Positions 15,609-25,361 of a stretch of DNA of 42,290 bases are shown one piece after another. Numbering within the stretch: the first letter of the stretch is position 1; every line of letters starts with the position of its first letter. Both the position numbers and the translations under genes were made by a program. This DNA comes from Gammaproteobacteria bacterium (lineage in GTDB: Bacteria > Pseudomonadota > Gammaproteobacteria > Arenicellales > Poriferihabitantaceae): assembly GCA_022822625.1 (NCBI GenBank), contig JAJEAV010000070.1:1-42290 (forward strand), given 5' to 3'. The notes under the pieces were generated by a model. That model made no database searches and had not been told where the DNA came from. It saw only the letters and a program-made list of their open reading frames with translations.

Positions 15609-18086
15609 ATGTCTCAAGAATACAACTCTGATAATGTCGAAGCTCAGGTCCAGAAATACTGGGAAGATGAACAATGCTTTGTAGTCACTGAAGATTCCGA
15701 CAAGGAAAAATACTATTGCCTGTCCATGTTGCCCTATCCTTCCGGGCAGTTGCACATGGGGCATGTTCGAAACTATACGATCGGCGATACGATCAGTCGT
15801 TATCAGCGCATGCTGGGTAAGAACGTACTGCAACCCATGGGCTGGGACGCGTTCGGGCTCCCCGCTGAAAATGCGGCCATAGCCAACAAGGAGCCTCCGG
15901 CAAAATGGACCTATGCCAATATTGCCTACATGAAGCAACAACTGAAGCGGATGGGGTTTGCCTACGACTGGAGTCGTGAATTTGCAACCTGTACTCCGGA
16001 GTATTACCGATGGGAGCAGTGGTTTTTTACCAGATTGATCGACAAGGGACTCGCCTATAAGAAAATGGGCACAGTTAACTGGGACCCGGTGGAGAACACT
16101 GTGCTCGCCAATGAGCAGGTAGAGAACGGTCGTGGCTGGCGCTCCGGCGCATTGATTGAACGCCGTGAAATGCCACAGTGGTTTATCCGGATTACGGACT
16201 ATGCTGAAGAATTGCTGGAAGAAATTGACAATCTTGAAGGCTGGCCGAATGCGGTTCGTACCATGCAGCGAAACTGGATTGGTCGTTCAGAAGGCATTGA
16301 ATTCAGTTTCGAAATACCGGGTGAGGAGTCGCTCATGGTATATACCACTCGTCCTGATACCATCATGGGTATTACCTTTATCTGTGTAGCTGCAGAGCAT
16401 CCATTGGCGCTCAAGGCAGCCGGGAAAAATCCAAGAATCGCAAAATTTATCGAGGAGTGTCAAACCCAGCATGTGTCGGAAGAGAATATGGAAACAATGG
16501 AGAAAAAAGGGATTCCTCTGGATCTGCATGGCGTTCATCCGGTCAGTGGCGAGAAAATCTCGATCTGGGTAGCGAACTTTGTATTGATGGGCTATGGTAC
16601 GGGTGCGGTAATGGCTGTTCCGGCCCATGATCAGCGTGATTGGGAATTTGCCAGAGATCATGAAATTGAAATCCGCCCCGTGATTCGGCATGTTGATGGT
16701 GCTCCACATGATTATGGACAGTCTGCGATGGTCGAGAAGCAGGACATCGAAGTAGTTAACTCAGGTGAATTTGATGGGCTGGATTATCACCAGGCCTTTA
16801 ATGCGGTGGCCGAGTTTGTCTCTTCGCGCAACATCGGGAAAAAGACCGTTAAGTACCGGATTCGAGACTGGGGGGTTTCAAGGCAGCGTTACTGGGGTTG
16901 TCCGATTCCGGTTGTCTACGGTGATACAGGCGAGCCGATTGCCGTGCCGGACGAAGAGCTTCCTGTAGTGTTGCCTGAGGATGTCGAGTTTTCAGGGGTC
17001 CAGTCCCCGATTAAGAATGATCCGGTTTTCTATCGGACACTAGTACCGGGAACGAATCAGCCGGGGCATCGGGAAACCGATACCTTTGATACGTTTGTAG
17101 AATCGTCCTGGTATTACGCCAGATACTGTTGTCCGAATGCCGGTACCAGCATGCTGGATGGGCGGGCAAACTACTGGTTGCCGGTGGATCAGTATGTGGG
17201 GGGCATTGAACATGCGGTGTTGCACCTGCTGTATGCAAGATTGTTTCACAAATTGATGAGGGATCTTGGACTGGTTACCTCCGATGAACCATTTACGCGT
17301 CTGTTGTGTCAGGGAATGGTGCTCAAGGACGGCAGGAAAATGTCAAAATCGCTCGGCAATACTGTTGACCCTCAATCGATGATTGACCAGTATGGAGCTG
17401 ATGCAGTGAGACTGTTTGTTCTGTTTGCATCGCCACCGGAACAAACACTGGAATGGAATGATCAGGCTCTGGCCGGCACTCATCGCTTTCTGAAAAGATG
17501 GTGGAATCTGGTGCATGGGACGCTCGGTGATACCGGTCCAGTCAGAGAAGCCCTCAAGGACCCGAACTGGAGCGCACAACTCAGCGATGAAGAGGCGGTT
17601 GACCTGAGAAGGGTAGTCCATCAGGTCCTGGAGAAAATTGTTCGTGATTATGAAAAAATCCATTACAACACGGTGGTGGCTGGGAGTATGGAAATCCTGA
17701 ATGCGCTTGAGCGCTTTGAAGTATCGGGTCGGCCTGATAGGGCCAAGACGTTGAGAGAGAGTCTGGTAATCCTAAACAAGGTGCTTGCACCGATTGTGCC
17801 ACATATTGCACATGTGCTCTGGGACAGGTTGGGTGAATCGGAATCCCTGCTTGACGCTGGCTGGCCGGATGTGGACAAAGAAGCCCTGAAATCAGCATAT
17901 ATTGAGCTAGTGGTTCAGGTAAACGGCAAATTGCGGAGTCAAATCCAAGTTCCAACGAACAGCTCCCAGGATGAAATCGAACAGGTTGCACTTAACGACA
18001 ACAAAACTAGCAAGTTTGTTGAAGGGAAGGACATCAGGAAAATTATTTTGGTGCCCGGGCGATTGATCAATATTGTGGTTGGATGA
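15609..18086 (+). CDS. leuS: Leucyl-tRNA synthetase
   Basis: This 825-aa class I synthetase charges tRNA-Leu with leucine. The HIGH-type motif is at about residues 42-52 (PYPSGQLHMGH). The CP1 editing domain lies in the first half (VYTTRPDTIMGITF and the GTGAVMAVPAHDQRDWEF motif). KMSKS is at 577-581 (GRKMSKSLGNTV). The anticodon-binding and C-terminal domains are complete. Length is close to the bacterial norm of about 860. It heads a leuS-lptE-holA series, a common arrangement in gammaproteobacteria. A TACAAT at 15577-15582 could be its -10 box. One of its substrates is the intron-split tRNA-Leu(UAA) at 30982. Confidence 0.98.
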   Translation: MSQEYNSDNVEAQVQKYWEDEQCFVVTEDSDKEKYYCLSMLPYPSGQLHMGHVRNYTIGDTISRYQRMLGKNVLQPMGWDAFGLPAENAAIANKEPPAKWTYANIAYMKQQLKRMGFAYDWSREFATCTPEYYRWEQWFFTRLIDKGLAYKKMGTVNWDPVENTVLANEQVENGRGWRSGALIERREMPQWFIRITDYAEELLEEIDNLEGWPNAVRTMQRNWIGRSEGIEFSFEIPGEESLMVYTTRPDTIMGITFICVAAEHPLALKAAGKNPRIAKFIEECQTQHVSEENMETMEKKGIPLDLHGVHPVSGEKISIWVANFVLMGYGTGAVMAVPAHDQRDWEFARDHEIEIRPVIRHVDGAPHDYGQSAMVEKQDIEVVNSGEFDGLDYHQAFNAVAEFVSSRNIGKKTVKYRIRDWGVSRQRYWGCPIPVVYGDTGEPIAVPDEELPVVLPEDVEFSGVQSPIKNDPVFYRTLVPGTNQPGHRETDTFDTFVESSWYYARYCCPNAGTSMLDGRANYWLPVDQYVGGIEHAVLHLLYARLFHKLMRDLGLVTSDEPFTRLLCQGMVLKDGRKMSKSLGNTVDPQSMIDQYGADAVRLFVLFASPPEQTLEWNDQALAGTHRFLKRWWNLVHGTLGDTGPVREALKDPNWSAQLSDEEAVDLRRVVHQVLEKIVRDYEKIHYNTVVAGSMEILNALERFEVSGRPDRAKTLRESLVILNKVLAPIVPHIAHVLWDRLGESESLLDAGWPDVDKEALKSAYIELVVQVNGKLRSQIQVPTNSSQDEIEQVALNDNKTSKFVEGKDIRKIILVPGRLINIVVG

Positions 18087-18115
18087 TTGATCAAATGGGT
18101 ATTTTATAATCCTGT

Positions 18116-18637
18116 ATGGTTCGGCACATGGTCATCGATAGAAGTTTCTCCAGTAAATACCCAAAATCCGCATCAATGGTGCTACTGGCACTATTTGCGC
18201 TCTTGATTATCGGTTGCGGGTTTCAGCTGAAGAGTCAGGTTGATATTCCAGAGGAATTTTCGAATTTGAGGTTAAATGGTGACGATCAAGGCATTATTGA
18301 TGCTTTGAGCGAGATTCTCAAGCATAATGGAATCGTCGTAACCTGGAATGATTCAGCGGCTGAAATCGAGATTATGCAAAGCCACTTTCAAAAATCGGTT
18401 GAGGCGGTCAATGACCTGGGCATAGCTACCGGCTATGCCTATCGATATTCAGTGGAGTACAGGATTGTTGACAGGTCTGGAACGATCAGGGTGTCGCCTG
18501 AAGTAATTAGACAATCAAGCAGTCTTCGTTATGAGGCCGGTAACGAGCTTGAACTTGAACATGAAGAGGGTTTTCTCAAACGGCAAATGGCGAATGAGAT
18601 TGCAGGACGCATCATTCGCCAATTTCGCTGGTTATGA
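18116..18637 (+). CDS. lptE: LPS-assembly lipoprotein LptE
   Basis: LptE is an outer-membrane lipoprotein that plugs the LptD barrel and helps deliver lipopolysaccharide to the cell surface. The 173-aa product has a hydrophobic signal (SMVLLALFALLIIGCGFQLK) ending in a lipobox LIIGC, with Cys as the modified residue. The LptE-like pattern follows (GCGFQLK...IPEEFSNLRLNG, later YRYSVEYRIVDRSG). The start is not certain; ATG at 18116 or the one four codons later both give a plausible signal peptide. It sits 29 bp after leuS and 16 bp before holA, as in other gammaproteobacteria. Confidence 0.9.
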   Translation: MVRHMVIDRSFSSKYPKSASMVLLALFALLIIGCGFQLKSQVDIPEEFSNLRLNGDDQGIIDALSEILKHNGIVVTWNDSAAEIEIMQSHFQKSVEAVNDLGIATGYAYRYSVEYRIVDRSGTIRVSPEVIRQSSSLRYEAGNELELEHEEGFLKRQMANEIAGRIIRQFRWL

Positions 18638-18653
18638 CGGGTGAGTGCTGAAC

Positions 18654-19679
18654 ATGCGGGTTAAGTATGGTGATTTGAAATCGCACCTCGAAAAAGGGTT
18701 TGTCGGAATGTACCTGATTCATGGACCTGAGCCATTACTGGTCGAGGAGACGCTGGATGAATTCCGTGGCATGGCTCGTGAGCAAGGTCTGACAGACCGA
18801 ACCCGATATACGGTTGAGGCAGGGTTTCGCTGGGAGATTCTTTTCGAGCAGAGTCAGACCATGTCGATTTTTCAGGAGAAAAAACTGATTGAGGTCAGAA
18901 TGCCGACTGGAAAACCGGGAGACAAGGGTGCCAAGGCGCTGATTGAATATGCGGAAAGCTCAGTAGAAGATGTAACACTGGTTGTGGTTGCCGGACATAT
19001 CGACCGAGCCGGACAGAACACCAAGTGGTTCAAGACCATTGTTGATTCTGCTGTATTGATTCAGTGTCCAGATGTTGCTTCCGAACAACTGCCAGGATGG
19101 ATTCGCCAGAGGCTCCGGGCAAAAAATCTTGAAATCGAGGATGAGGCAGTTCGATGTCTATGTCAGATGGTTGAAGGCAACCTGCTTGCAGCTGCACAGG
19201 AGATTGATTTGCTCAAGTTGTTGTATCCGGATCAGATGGTGACTCTGGAGATCGTCGAAGACTTGATTGCCAATCACGCACGTCATGATGCTTTCATGCT
19301 GGTTGATGCATGCCTGCTGGGGTATCAGGATCGTGCAATGAGGATGTTGTACAACATGAAAAGAACTGGTTCATTGCCGATTCTGATTCTATGGGTTATG
19401 GTTCGGGAGGTTCGGCAGATATGTCAGATTTATGATGAGTCAGAGCGTCAGAGGGTATCTCCGCGATCACTGTATCAGCGTTTCGGAATCTGGAGTGCTC
19501 GTCAAAAGGTCGTTGCCAGTGCCATGAATCGATTGGGCCGGTTACAGTGGGAGAGGGTACTGACCCAGCTCTGTTTTATTGACCATCGTCTAAAAGGCGG
19601 CATTCCGATGGCTCGCAAAGATGAATGGGAGGAGCTCGAGAGTATTGTACTCAGGATGTGCGAGGTGAAGGTACTTTAG
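18654..19679 (+). CDS. holA: DNA polymerase III delta subunit
   Basis: Delta is the clamp-loader subunit that opens the sliding beta clamp. The N-terminus (MRVKYGDLKSHLEKGFVGMY then LIHGPEPLLVEET) matches HolA, aligned with E. coli MIRLYPEQL, so I take ATG at 18654 rather than the GTG three codons earlier. Other typical segments are FQEKKLIEVRMP, the GNLLAAAQEIDLLKLL motif and DAFMLVDACLLG. The 341-aa length matches the family. It ends the leuS-lptE-holA unit. The nadD gene that often follows in relatives is absent; a 900-bp gene-free stretch comes next. Confidence 0.93.
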   Translation: MRVKYGDLKSHLEKGFVGMYLIHGPEPLLVEETLDEFRGMAREQGLTDRTRYTVEAGFRWEILFEQSQTMSIFQEKKLIEVRMPTGKPGDKGAKALIEYAESSVEDVTLVVVAGHIDRAGQNTKWFKTIVDSAVLIQCPDVASEQLPGWIRQRLRAKNLEIEDEAVRCLCQMVEGNLLAAAQEIDLLKLLYPDQMVTLEIVEDLIANHARHDAFMLVDACLLGYQDRAMRMLYNMKRTGSLPILILWVMVREVRQICQIYDESERQRVSPRSLYQRFGIWSARQKVVASAMNRLGRLQWERVLTQLCFIDHRLKGGIPMARKDEWEELESIVLRMCEVKVL

Positions 19680-20579
19680 TACATTGAAGCCGCCCAAGGT
19701 AATTGAAGAGGGGTTATTTGCGGTAGATTAGTGCAAAAGTGTACGGATTCACATCATTGGTGAAAGTCCTGTGCGATAGTATCTTCAAAGGCAAAGAACA
19801 GTTCACGAGTCACATTCGAACGATGATTCTTGATGGAGGTCGTGAAGATATTAATCATCCGATGGTCCTCATGTTGTCTGGTCTCGTGGTCTGCTTGCTG
19901 AAGACAGATTCAGGATGAACTGGAGACCCCGGTACTTGTAGAAACGCGAGGCCTCTTCTGCCATACGAATACCCGGTGAAGTCCGGCCTCAGGATGTCGA
20001 AATGGGTTCTGCATCCCGTTAATTCCGAGCCATATATCTGGATGTGCGAGCGCATCGGATGATGAATCTGAAAATGATTAAACGGACAATTTCCTGGATT
20101 TCCATGAGATCCATATCAAAAATGTATGCCGAGCAGACCAGGGTCTCTGGAGAAGCCTATTGGTCTACATGATGGCAAACCGTCACAAAATGTTGCAACA
20201 GGGTCTTCTATGTGCTAATTTCAAGGTTGGGGCAAGTTGGTCGCCCTATATCTCGTCAAGGTATATGTTCTAGCAAGTTGGTTTGTCGATCAACGAGTTA
20301 TTGTCCTAGGTGTGTGAGATTACATGGTTTTTGGGTTGCTTCGAAAACCTGATCCGCAAAAATGGTAAAGTGGTATCTTCAAAATATTAGTAGTTGCCAA
20401 CCCAGCGGTGCGTACACACCATCATCAAGGAAACTTGTCTACTAAGTAATTTTTCAAAATGATTCATGGGATTATGCGATACATGACTCTGTTTTCTGGC
20501 GAGCCTGGAGAACTTTCCTTCTAAAAACAGTGTACTGTTTTTTTGGTTTACCAAGTATCAACCCTTATCCGAAACTGTC
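19680..20579. other. 900-bp stretch without recognisable gene
   Basis: No frame here combines a start signal, protein-like composition and length. The longest frame (19855-20055, minus) looks random. I see no structured-RNA signature (tmRNA, RNase P, 4.5S or 6S) and no clear terminator. A short motif GCAAGTTGGT repeats near 20230 and 20272. It is probably decayed DNA; it could hide an uncharacterised small RNA. Confidence 0.6.
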
Positions 20580-21860
20580 ATGAATACGAACACTGCCAAG
20601 CGGTTTGACATGGCCGAATACATGATACGGCTAGGGAAAAATGCCCAGTTAGCATCATCGGAATTGGCAGGTCTGGGTTCGGAAGACAAGAACCATGCTC
20701 TAGAGTCTATCGCCCAGTCTATCGAGAGACAGACCAACAAGATTCTCGAGGAAAATGCCAAAGACATGGCTGTTGCTGATCAAAATGATCTGGTGTCGGC
20801 ATTAAAGGATAGACTTTACCTAGATGAGTCTCGTATTGCAGCTACCGTTTCGGGCTGTAGACAGGTTGCAGCTTTACGAGACCCTGTCGGCGAGATGACG
20901 GAAGCGGTTCAACGGCCAAGTGGGCTTGAGATCAGAAAAATGCGAGTACCGCTGGGGGTAGTGGGAATCATTTATGAATCTCGTCCAAATGTAACAGTCG
21001 ATGCCGCCGTGCTTTGCTTCAAGTCTGGTAATGCATGTATCTTGCGCGGAGGTTCCGAAGCATTTCATTCAAATAGGGCCTTTGCGAGTTGTATCAAACA
21101 GGGGTTGATTCATGCGGGCTTAAGCGAACATTGCATTCAATTTGTAGAAACCACCGACCGTGCTGCGGTTGATTGCCTGATTTCAATGGATGAATATGTC
21201 GACATTATTGTTCCGCGTGGTGGAAAAGGACTCATCCAGCGTATCAGTGAGTATGCTACAGTGCCCATGATCAAGCATCTAGATGGAATCTGTCATGTAT
21301 ACATTGACAGCGACGCCGATATTGAGAAAGCAATTCGGATAGCCTATAACGCCAAGGTTCGTCGATATGGAATATGCGGTGCAATGGAAACCTTGCTGGT
21401 GGCGGAAGATATTGCTCCAAAAGTATTGCCAGAACTTTGTCGCTTATACCATGAAAAAGGGGTCGAGATTCGTGGATGTCAGAGTTCACGGCTACTTGTG
21501 GATGGGTTAGTGCCTGCCGTTGTCCAGGATTGGACCACCGAGTATCTTGATGCAATTCTCTCGATACGCATAGTTGATGATCTGAATCAGGCTATTTCAC
21601 ATATCGAAACCTATGGGTCGGGGCACACGGATGCAATCATCACCGAGAATTCAAAACACCAGAACGATTTCATTAGACGGGTTGATTCCAGTTCCGTAAT
21701 GATTAACACCTCTACGCAATTTGCTGATGGCTTTGAATACGGTCTCGGAGCAGAAATCGGAATCAGTACCGACAAATTACATGTACGGGGTCCGGTCGGT
21801 CTTGAGGGATTAACCAGCCAGAAATATGTCGTAAGTAGCGACGGCATGGTCAGAGACTAA
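20580..21860 (+). CDS. proA: Gamma-glutamyl phosphate reductase
   Basis: The 426-aa NADPH-dependent enzyme reduces gamma-glutamyl phosphate to glutamate semialdehyde in proline synthesis. It shows the ProA pattern VPLGVVGIIYESRPNVTVDA, the cofactor-contact segment SGNACILRGGSEA and the catalytic Cys266 in VRRYGICGAMETLLV. The C-terminus has the DTSTQF-like STQFADGFEYGLGAEIGIS. ATG at 20580 is the obvious start but lacks a strong binding site. The partner proB is not nearby. The gene stands alone between two long gene-free stretches. Confidence 0.96.
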   Translation: MNTNTAKRFDMAEYMIRLGKNAQLASSELAGLGSEDKNHALESIAQSIERQTNKILEENAKDMAVADQNDLVSALKDRLYLDESRIAATVSGCRQVAALRDPVGEMTEAVQRPSGLEIRKMRVPLGVVGIIYESRPNVTVDAAVLCFKSGNACILRGGSEAFHSNRAFASCIKQGLIHAGLSEHCIQFVETTDRAAVDCLISMDEYVDIIVPRGGKGLIQRISEYATVPMIKHLDGICHVYIDSDADIEKAIRIAYNAKVRRYGICGAMETLLVAEDIAPKVLPELCRLYHEKGVEIRGCQSSRLLVDGLVPAVVQDWTTEYLDAILSIRIVDDLNQAISHIETYGSGHTDAIITENSKHQNDFIRRVDSSSVMINTSTQFADGFEYGLGAEIGISTDKLHVRGPVGLEGLTSQKYVVSSDGMVRD

Positions 21861-22535
21861 GACTGGCCTCGTCTCTGTTCAACCAGAATGCTGACTGACA
21901 TTGCCTGCGAGAGTAATGGTAAGAGTCGAAAGTAGCTCTTCTAAGGTTGTAGGCCAATCCCCATTCAAGAATGGCAGGTACTGACTCATCATGCTGAAGT
22001 GAGACGCGAAGCATTTTTGGGTAGTCAAGAATACAAGGTATTCCAAAGATCCTCGTGAGGTACGGTATCTTTTTACACTAATACTCGATTTCTGTCCCAT
22101 TACTGGATGATTGACTGCAGGTATTTTCGGTAAAGACGTTTCTCGACAGGGTAATTTATGTCTTGTCCTTGGCGGGTGATTCTCTTTTTGTATGGTTAAC
22201 CCGACTTTCGAAACAGGGCTTGTTGTGAAGGACCAAGGTATTGATTTTATTCGATAGCACTCCCATAGGTCGGCACTACAACCGGTTTTCAGACTCCTGA
22301 CAACCGGAAATCAATCATCTGCAATCATTTTCTGGCAAAGTCAGTCGAAATTTTCCCATTTGCTCAACGAGTTGTGAGAGTCGGGTTAGACAGGCTCAGA
22401 GTCTTTATGCATTCTGGCAGTCGCATGTAGCCATACTGGTTTTCAGTAGTACAAAATCTTCCAGAAGGGTATCGGGCATTCTCGAGAAAAACTGTCTACA
22501 ACAAGTGATGCTTGTAACACCCTGAATCGGGAATT
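21861..22535. other. 675-bp stretch without recognisable gene
   Basis: In many gammaproteobacteria nadD, rsfS and rlmH follow proA. None of their motifs is visible on either strand here. The minus frame 21879-22100 (73 aa) lacks a start signal and looks random. A CAACCGG motif repeats near 22280-22310 without forming a clear structure. Confidence 0.6.
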
Positions 22536-23201
22536 CTATCTGTTGTTCCCTGTCAGGAAATCCCGCAAAATCAGCCTTGCCTGCTCAACCCCGACTCCGG
22601 TTTTCGCCGAGAACAGTTGAACCGATGTCATTGGCTGTTCAGCCAATTCCCGACTGACCTGTTGATACAGGGATTTAGCCCTTCCTGGTTTAAATTTGTC
22701 AGCCTTGGTAAGTAGGATATGTGCATGAAGTCCGATATCCTGACAAAAATCCAGCATGTTCAGATCAAGCGGGGTGAGCGGATGGCGAATATCCATCGGG
22801 ATGCACAGGACTTTCAGGCTCGCTCGATTGTAGAGATAATCGGTGATGAATTTCTCCCATTCCTGTCGTAGGCCGATTGGTGCCTTGGCATAGCCATATC
22901 CGGGAAGATCGACAAGGTATCGGTCTTCAGGAAGCTTGAAAAACACGATCTGCTGTGTTCTGCCTGGAGTCTTACTGGTTCGGGCAAGATTTTGTTGACC
23001 TGTCATAGCGTTGATGGCACTCGACTTTCCAACATTCGAGCGTCCTGCGAATGCGATTTCGGCATGACTTCCTCCAGGCCACTGTGAGCGCTTTATTGCG
23101 ACCAACTGGAATCGAGCATGACGGAATGTGTTGTTATCCAAAATAGGTCTCGGTCCTGAATAAGACAGTTTAGTTGAGTTTGATGATTCGCACTGTGACA
23201 A
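22536..23201 (-). CDS. engB: Ribosome biogenesis GTPase EngB (YihA/YsxC)
   Basis: EngB is a small essential GTPase acting in large-subunit ribosome assembly. The G1 loop is at residues 53-60 (GRSNVGKSSAIN), G3 at 98-101 (DLPGYGYAKAP) and G4 as LLTKADKFKPG. The SKTPGRTQQIVFF switch I region is typical. The start is uncertain: the open frame begins with a TTG at 23201 with no clear ribosome binding site, and a later alternative codon is possible. It is divergent from the cytochrome c4 gene, as in other proteobacteria where engB and c4 lie side by side. Confidence 0.95.
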   Translation of the reverse strand: MSQCESSNSTKLSYSGPRPILDNNTFRHARFQLVAIKRSQWPGGSHAEIAFAGRSNVGKSSAINAMTGQQNLARTSKTPGRTQQIVFFKLPEDRYLVDLPGYGYAKAPIGLRQEWEKFITDYLYNRASLKVLCIPMDIRHPLTPLDLNMLDFCQDIGLHAHILLTKADKFKPGRAKSLYQQVSRELAEQPMTSVQLFSAKTGVGVEQARLILRDFLTGNNR

Positions 23202-23537
23202 ACTTGTTTGGTGGCCGGAAAGTCAGGGCATGGTCAGAGTTTGATGCAAGCGTCATTTCCGGTTTGAAACCAGGCCAACGGCAGCCTCGGCAGAAAGCCG
23301 GTTTTCGCTGAAGCCAGTAACAAACTGCAGTTCTTAAGTATATAATAGTAACCAGTAGCAAGGAACCGCTGACGATATTTGTGGAGCATCCACAAAACCA
23401 TTGTCTGCAAGTCTGGAAATATTCAGTTTGTTCTGTATCTGGCATGTGTTCAAGGGTACTTCTTTGATGTTCCGAGGTTTCAGGGAGTGATTGTTAATTT
23501 CAATTTCGCATTTCAGCTATTAATCAGATTCTTGTCC
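23202..23537. other. Divergent promoter region, engB / cytochrome c4
   Basis: The 336-bp gap between two divergent genes contains TATAAT at 23341-23346, which could be the -10 box for the plus-strand cytochrome gene, though the -35 (TAACAA at 17-bp spacing) is poor. No other gene is visible; the open frame running back to 23379 is an upstream extension of the cytochrome reading frame. Confidence 0.35.
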
Positions 23538-24155
23538 ATGATTCGTTCATACAGTTTGTTCTTGACAGTGGTAATTGCTGTCTTGTTGTTTAATCCAGCG
23601 GTTTCTCGTGCGGAAGGGGATATTGAAGCTGGTCAAGTCAAATCTGTCGTGTGTGTGGCTTGTCATGGCATCGATGGAAACAGTCCGGCAGACCAGTTCC
23701 CTAAAATTGCAGGTCAAGTGCCAGGATATGTGGCAGCCCAGTTGGAGGCCTACAAAACCGGAGCGCGGGAAAATGCAGTCATGCTGGGTATTGTCGGGGT
23801 TTTGAGTGAGCAGGATATGGCAGATCTGGATGCCTACTATGCGCTCCAGGTACCGAGCATAGAAGGTGTTTCCGAGAAAGACATGGAGGATGTACTAGCC
23901 GGGCAGAAATTATATCGTGCTGGCTATGCAGGATATGATGTACCGGCCTGCATGGCATGCCATGGCCCTGATGGATCTGGGATACCCCCCAATTATCCTC
24001 GTCTGGGTGGACAGCATGTTGCTTATACCGAAATGCAACTACATGCATTCAAATCAGGTGCGCGAAAGAATCTTGAGATGCAGTCTATCGCTCACCCCCT
24101 TACGGATGAACAGATCAGACAACTGGCCTTGTATATCTCTGCACTGCAACCCTGA
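23538..24155 (+). CDS. Dihaem cytochrome c4
   Basis: This 205-aa periplasmic electron carrier feeds terminal oxidases. I take ATG at 23538 because it gives a normal signal peptide (MIRSYSLFLTVVIAVLLFNP, cleaved near AVSRA). Two haem c motifs are present: CVACH at 39-43 and CMACH at 138-142. Candidate axial methionines are Met82 (NAVMLG) and Met181 (NLEMQSIA). The two halves are internal repeats (GQVPGYVAAQLEAYKTGAR and GGQHVAYTEMQLHAFKSGAR), the mark of cytochrome c4. It suggests an aerobic or microaerobic respiratory chain. Confidence 0.92.
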   Translation: MIRSYSLFLTVVIAVLLFNPAVSRAEGDIEAGQVKSVVCVACHGIDGNSPADQFPKIAGQVPGYVAAQLEAYKTGARENAVMLGIVGVLSEQDMADLDAYYALQVPSIEGVSEKDMEDVLAGQKLYRAGYAGYDVPACMACHGPDGSGIPPNYPRLGGQHVAYTEMQLHAFKSGARKNLEMQSIAHPLTDEQIRQLALYISALQP

Positions 24156-24273
24156 AAATCTGCTCCATTCCGTCAATCCGATACTACCGGAAAGAAAGAA
24201 GTTTTTCCTGTTGTCCGAGCCTCTACTGTGTCTGTCCGATCCAGTGATAGCGAGAGGATTATTTCGAATAACA

Positions 24274-25161
24274 TCAAGTGGTCACTTCCGGTAACTTGAC
24301 CCGTCGTTGCCGACAGGTTGCGATGATCGTATTCTGAAGCAGACATGCTATGGTCATGGGACCCACTCCACCTGGTACGGGCGTGATTGCTCCGGTCACC
24401 TGTGAGGCGGATGCATAGTGGACATCTCCGACCAGCTTGTTTTTTCCTGAACTGTCGGTAATCCGGTTAATCCCGACATCGATGACGGTTGCTCCGGGTT
24501 TGACCCAGTCACCCTTGACCATTTCAGGTACTCCCACAGCGGCAATCAGAATATCTGCCTGACGGCATACCGAGGGCAGGTCGCGAGTTCTTGAATGAGC
24601 AATTGTGACTGTGCAATGTTCTTTGAGTAATAACTGGGCGATTGGCTTGCCGACGATGTTTGATCGACCAACAATTACTGCATTTTTCCCAGTTAGATCA
24701 TCGATAGTCTGCTTGAGCAGTATTAGACAGCCTGCTGGTGTACAGGGTATCAGTGAATCGCTGCCGATAGATAGGCGTCCCGTATTTTCGACATGAAAGC
24801 CATCCACATCCTTATTCACATTGATGGTATTAATGATCCGTTCTGAATTGATTTGAGCGGGGAGTGGAAGCTGAACAAGAATACCGTTCACTTGCGGCTT
24901 ATGATTGAGCTCTTCAATCAGCTGGACGAGATCGTCTTCAGAAGTACTCTCAGGCAGACGATGTTCAAAGGACTGCATGCCAATTTCAACTGTCTGGCGT
25001 GCTTTGGATTTGACATAGATCTGACTTGCTGGATTTTCTCCAACCAGAACTACCGCAAGTCCGGGCACAATATCATGCTCTGCCTGAAGTTCGCTGACTG
25101 CCTGTTTCATGCGAGACCGAAGCGCCTCGGCCAATGCTTTTCCATCAATTACAGTGCTCAT
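24274..25161 (-). CDS. folD: Methylene-tetrahydrofolate dehydrogenase / cyclohydrolase
   Basis: The bifunctional 295-aa enzyme interconverts methylene-, methenyl- and formyl-tetrahydrofolate using NADP. Catalytic Tyr49 and Lys53 lie in [16 protein letters not shown]. The NADP-binding segment is [20 protein letters not shown], and the C-terminal [15 protein letters not shown] motif is intact. ATG at 25161 gives the standard [15 protein letters not shown] start. It stands alone on the minus strand, and together with folB and folK further on it supplies one-carbon and folate metabolism. Confidence 0.97.
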   Translation of the reverse strand: MSTVIDGKALAEALRSRMKQAVSELQAEHDIVPGLAVVLVGENPASQIYVKSKARQTVEIGMQSFEHRLPESTSEDDLVQLIEELNHKPQVNGILVQLPLPAQINSERIINTINVNKDVDGFHVENTGRLSIGSDSLIPCTPAGCLILLKQTIDDLTGKNAVIVGRSNIVGKPIAQLLLKEHCTVTIAHSRTRDLPSVCRQADILIAAVGVPEMVKGDWVKPGATVIDVGINRITDSSGKNKLVGDVHYASASQVTGAITPVPGGVGPMTIACLLQNTIIATCRQRRVKLPEVTT

Positions 25162-25361
25162 AGTGTTATCGGGCTGGTGTTTGGCAAATCAAAAAAGTGC
25201 ATCAGTGTCTGTGACTTGATTCCCTTGATGCTTATATGGCTTTTCGGATTTTTGGCAAGTCGGCTAAAATCCGGACTTTCATGGGGCAATATTATGCGAA
25301 CTTGCGTCTGATTGTTAGCAGGGGTTGAAAGTTAATCCAGATACATACAAAAGAGAGAAAA

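Noticed and set aside
21879..22100. 73-aa minus-strand frame after proA
   Set aside because: No start signal and no resemblance to NadD, RsfS or RlmH.
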